In this document: piece after piece, positions 40,612 to 40,612 of the stretch
Layout: each line of letters opens with the position of its first letter
Numbering within the stretch: the first letter of the stretch is position 1
NCBI GenBank assembly: GCA_051252095.1
Contig: JBPOFK010000020.1
Coordinates: 1-40,612, forward strand
Direction: 5' to 3'
Length of the DNA stretch: 40,612 nucleotides
DNA from: GCA-2401735 sp051252095
GTDB taxonomy: Bacteria; Pseudomonadota; Gammaproteobacteria; Burkholderiales; Methylophilaceae
Made by a program: the position numbers and the translations under genes
Notes under the pieces: generated by a model
What the model was told of the DNA's origin: nothing
Seen by the model: only the letters and a program-made list of their open reading frames with translations
Databases searched by the model: none

Positions 40612-40612
40612 A

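Overview
The window looks like chromosome from a low-GC betaproteobacterial methylotroph of the Methylophilaceae (Methylotenera/Methylophilus type). This is an inference from gene content: ribulose monophosphate (RuMP) formaldehyde assimilation (3-hexulose-6-phosphate synthase, 6-phospho-3-hexuloisomerase, transaldolase), tetrahydromethanopterin (H4MPT)-linked formaldehyde oxidation and cofactor synthesis genes, and the order tRNA-Leu/tig/clpP/clpX/lon/hup/tRNA-Val, which is familiar in betaproteobacteria. No insertion sequence, integrase, phage gene or CRISPR array was found.

Layout. 1-3218: a DUF779 fragment and an AldB/ExaC-type aldehyde dehydrogenase (minus strand), divergent from a membrane adenylate cyclase. 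3301-4625: tRNA-Ser(GGA), then a 1.2 kb AT-rich stretch of small unrecognised reading frames and operator-like repeats. 4659-8441: a secreted glutathione peroxidase convergent with ppsA-ppsR. 8636-14504: H4MPT cluster 1 (beta-RFAP synthase, mtdB, ATP-grasp protein, mch, RimK-like ATP-grasp protein, CitG-like protein). 14568-19717: a signalling block (OmpR-type regulator, LysM-FecR envelope protein, CHASE2 histidine kinase, and a convergent diguanylate cyclase). 19926-22366: the RuMP genes tal, hps and phi, each followed by its own intrinsic terminator. 22405-27696: H4MPT/methylofuran cluster 2 (HisA-like protein divergent from an overlapping run of MfnD-like, MfnF-like, PabB, MfnE-like and pterin-carbinolamine-dehydratase-like genes). 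27712-33695: a heavy-metal-type RND efflux operon and a small conserved-looking protein. 33951-40611: tRNA-Leu, tig, clpP, clpX, lon, hup, tRNA-Val.

How the genes fit together. Formaldehyde from methanol or methylamine oxidation is either fixed on ribulose-5-phosphate (hps, phi, with tal regenerating the acceptor) or oxidised on H4MPT (mtdB, mch). The neighbouring clusters hold genes for building the C1 carriers: pABA (PabB), the ribofuranosyl-aminobenzene step, glutamyl additions by ATP-grasp ligases, and probable methylofuran steps. Fae and the Fhc complex are not in this window. PEP synthase and its regulator fit gluconeogenic carbon flow from C3 products.

The sites most worth a second look are a perfect hairpin that covers the ribosome binding site of the RND pump gene, a near-consensus promoter inside the transaldolase terminator that would drive hps, divergent cofactor genes whose start codons overlap, a PabB with Gln at the usual Lys position, repeated operator-like elements upstream of the peroxidase, a small protein built on a duplicated 18-residue motif, a sigma-32-like promoter before lon, and the three-gene LysM-FecR/CHASE2/response-regulator cassette. 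All functional statements rest on motif recognition by eye; no database search was run.
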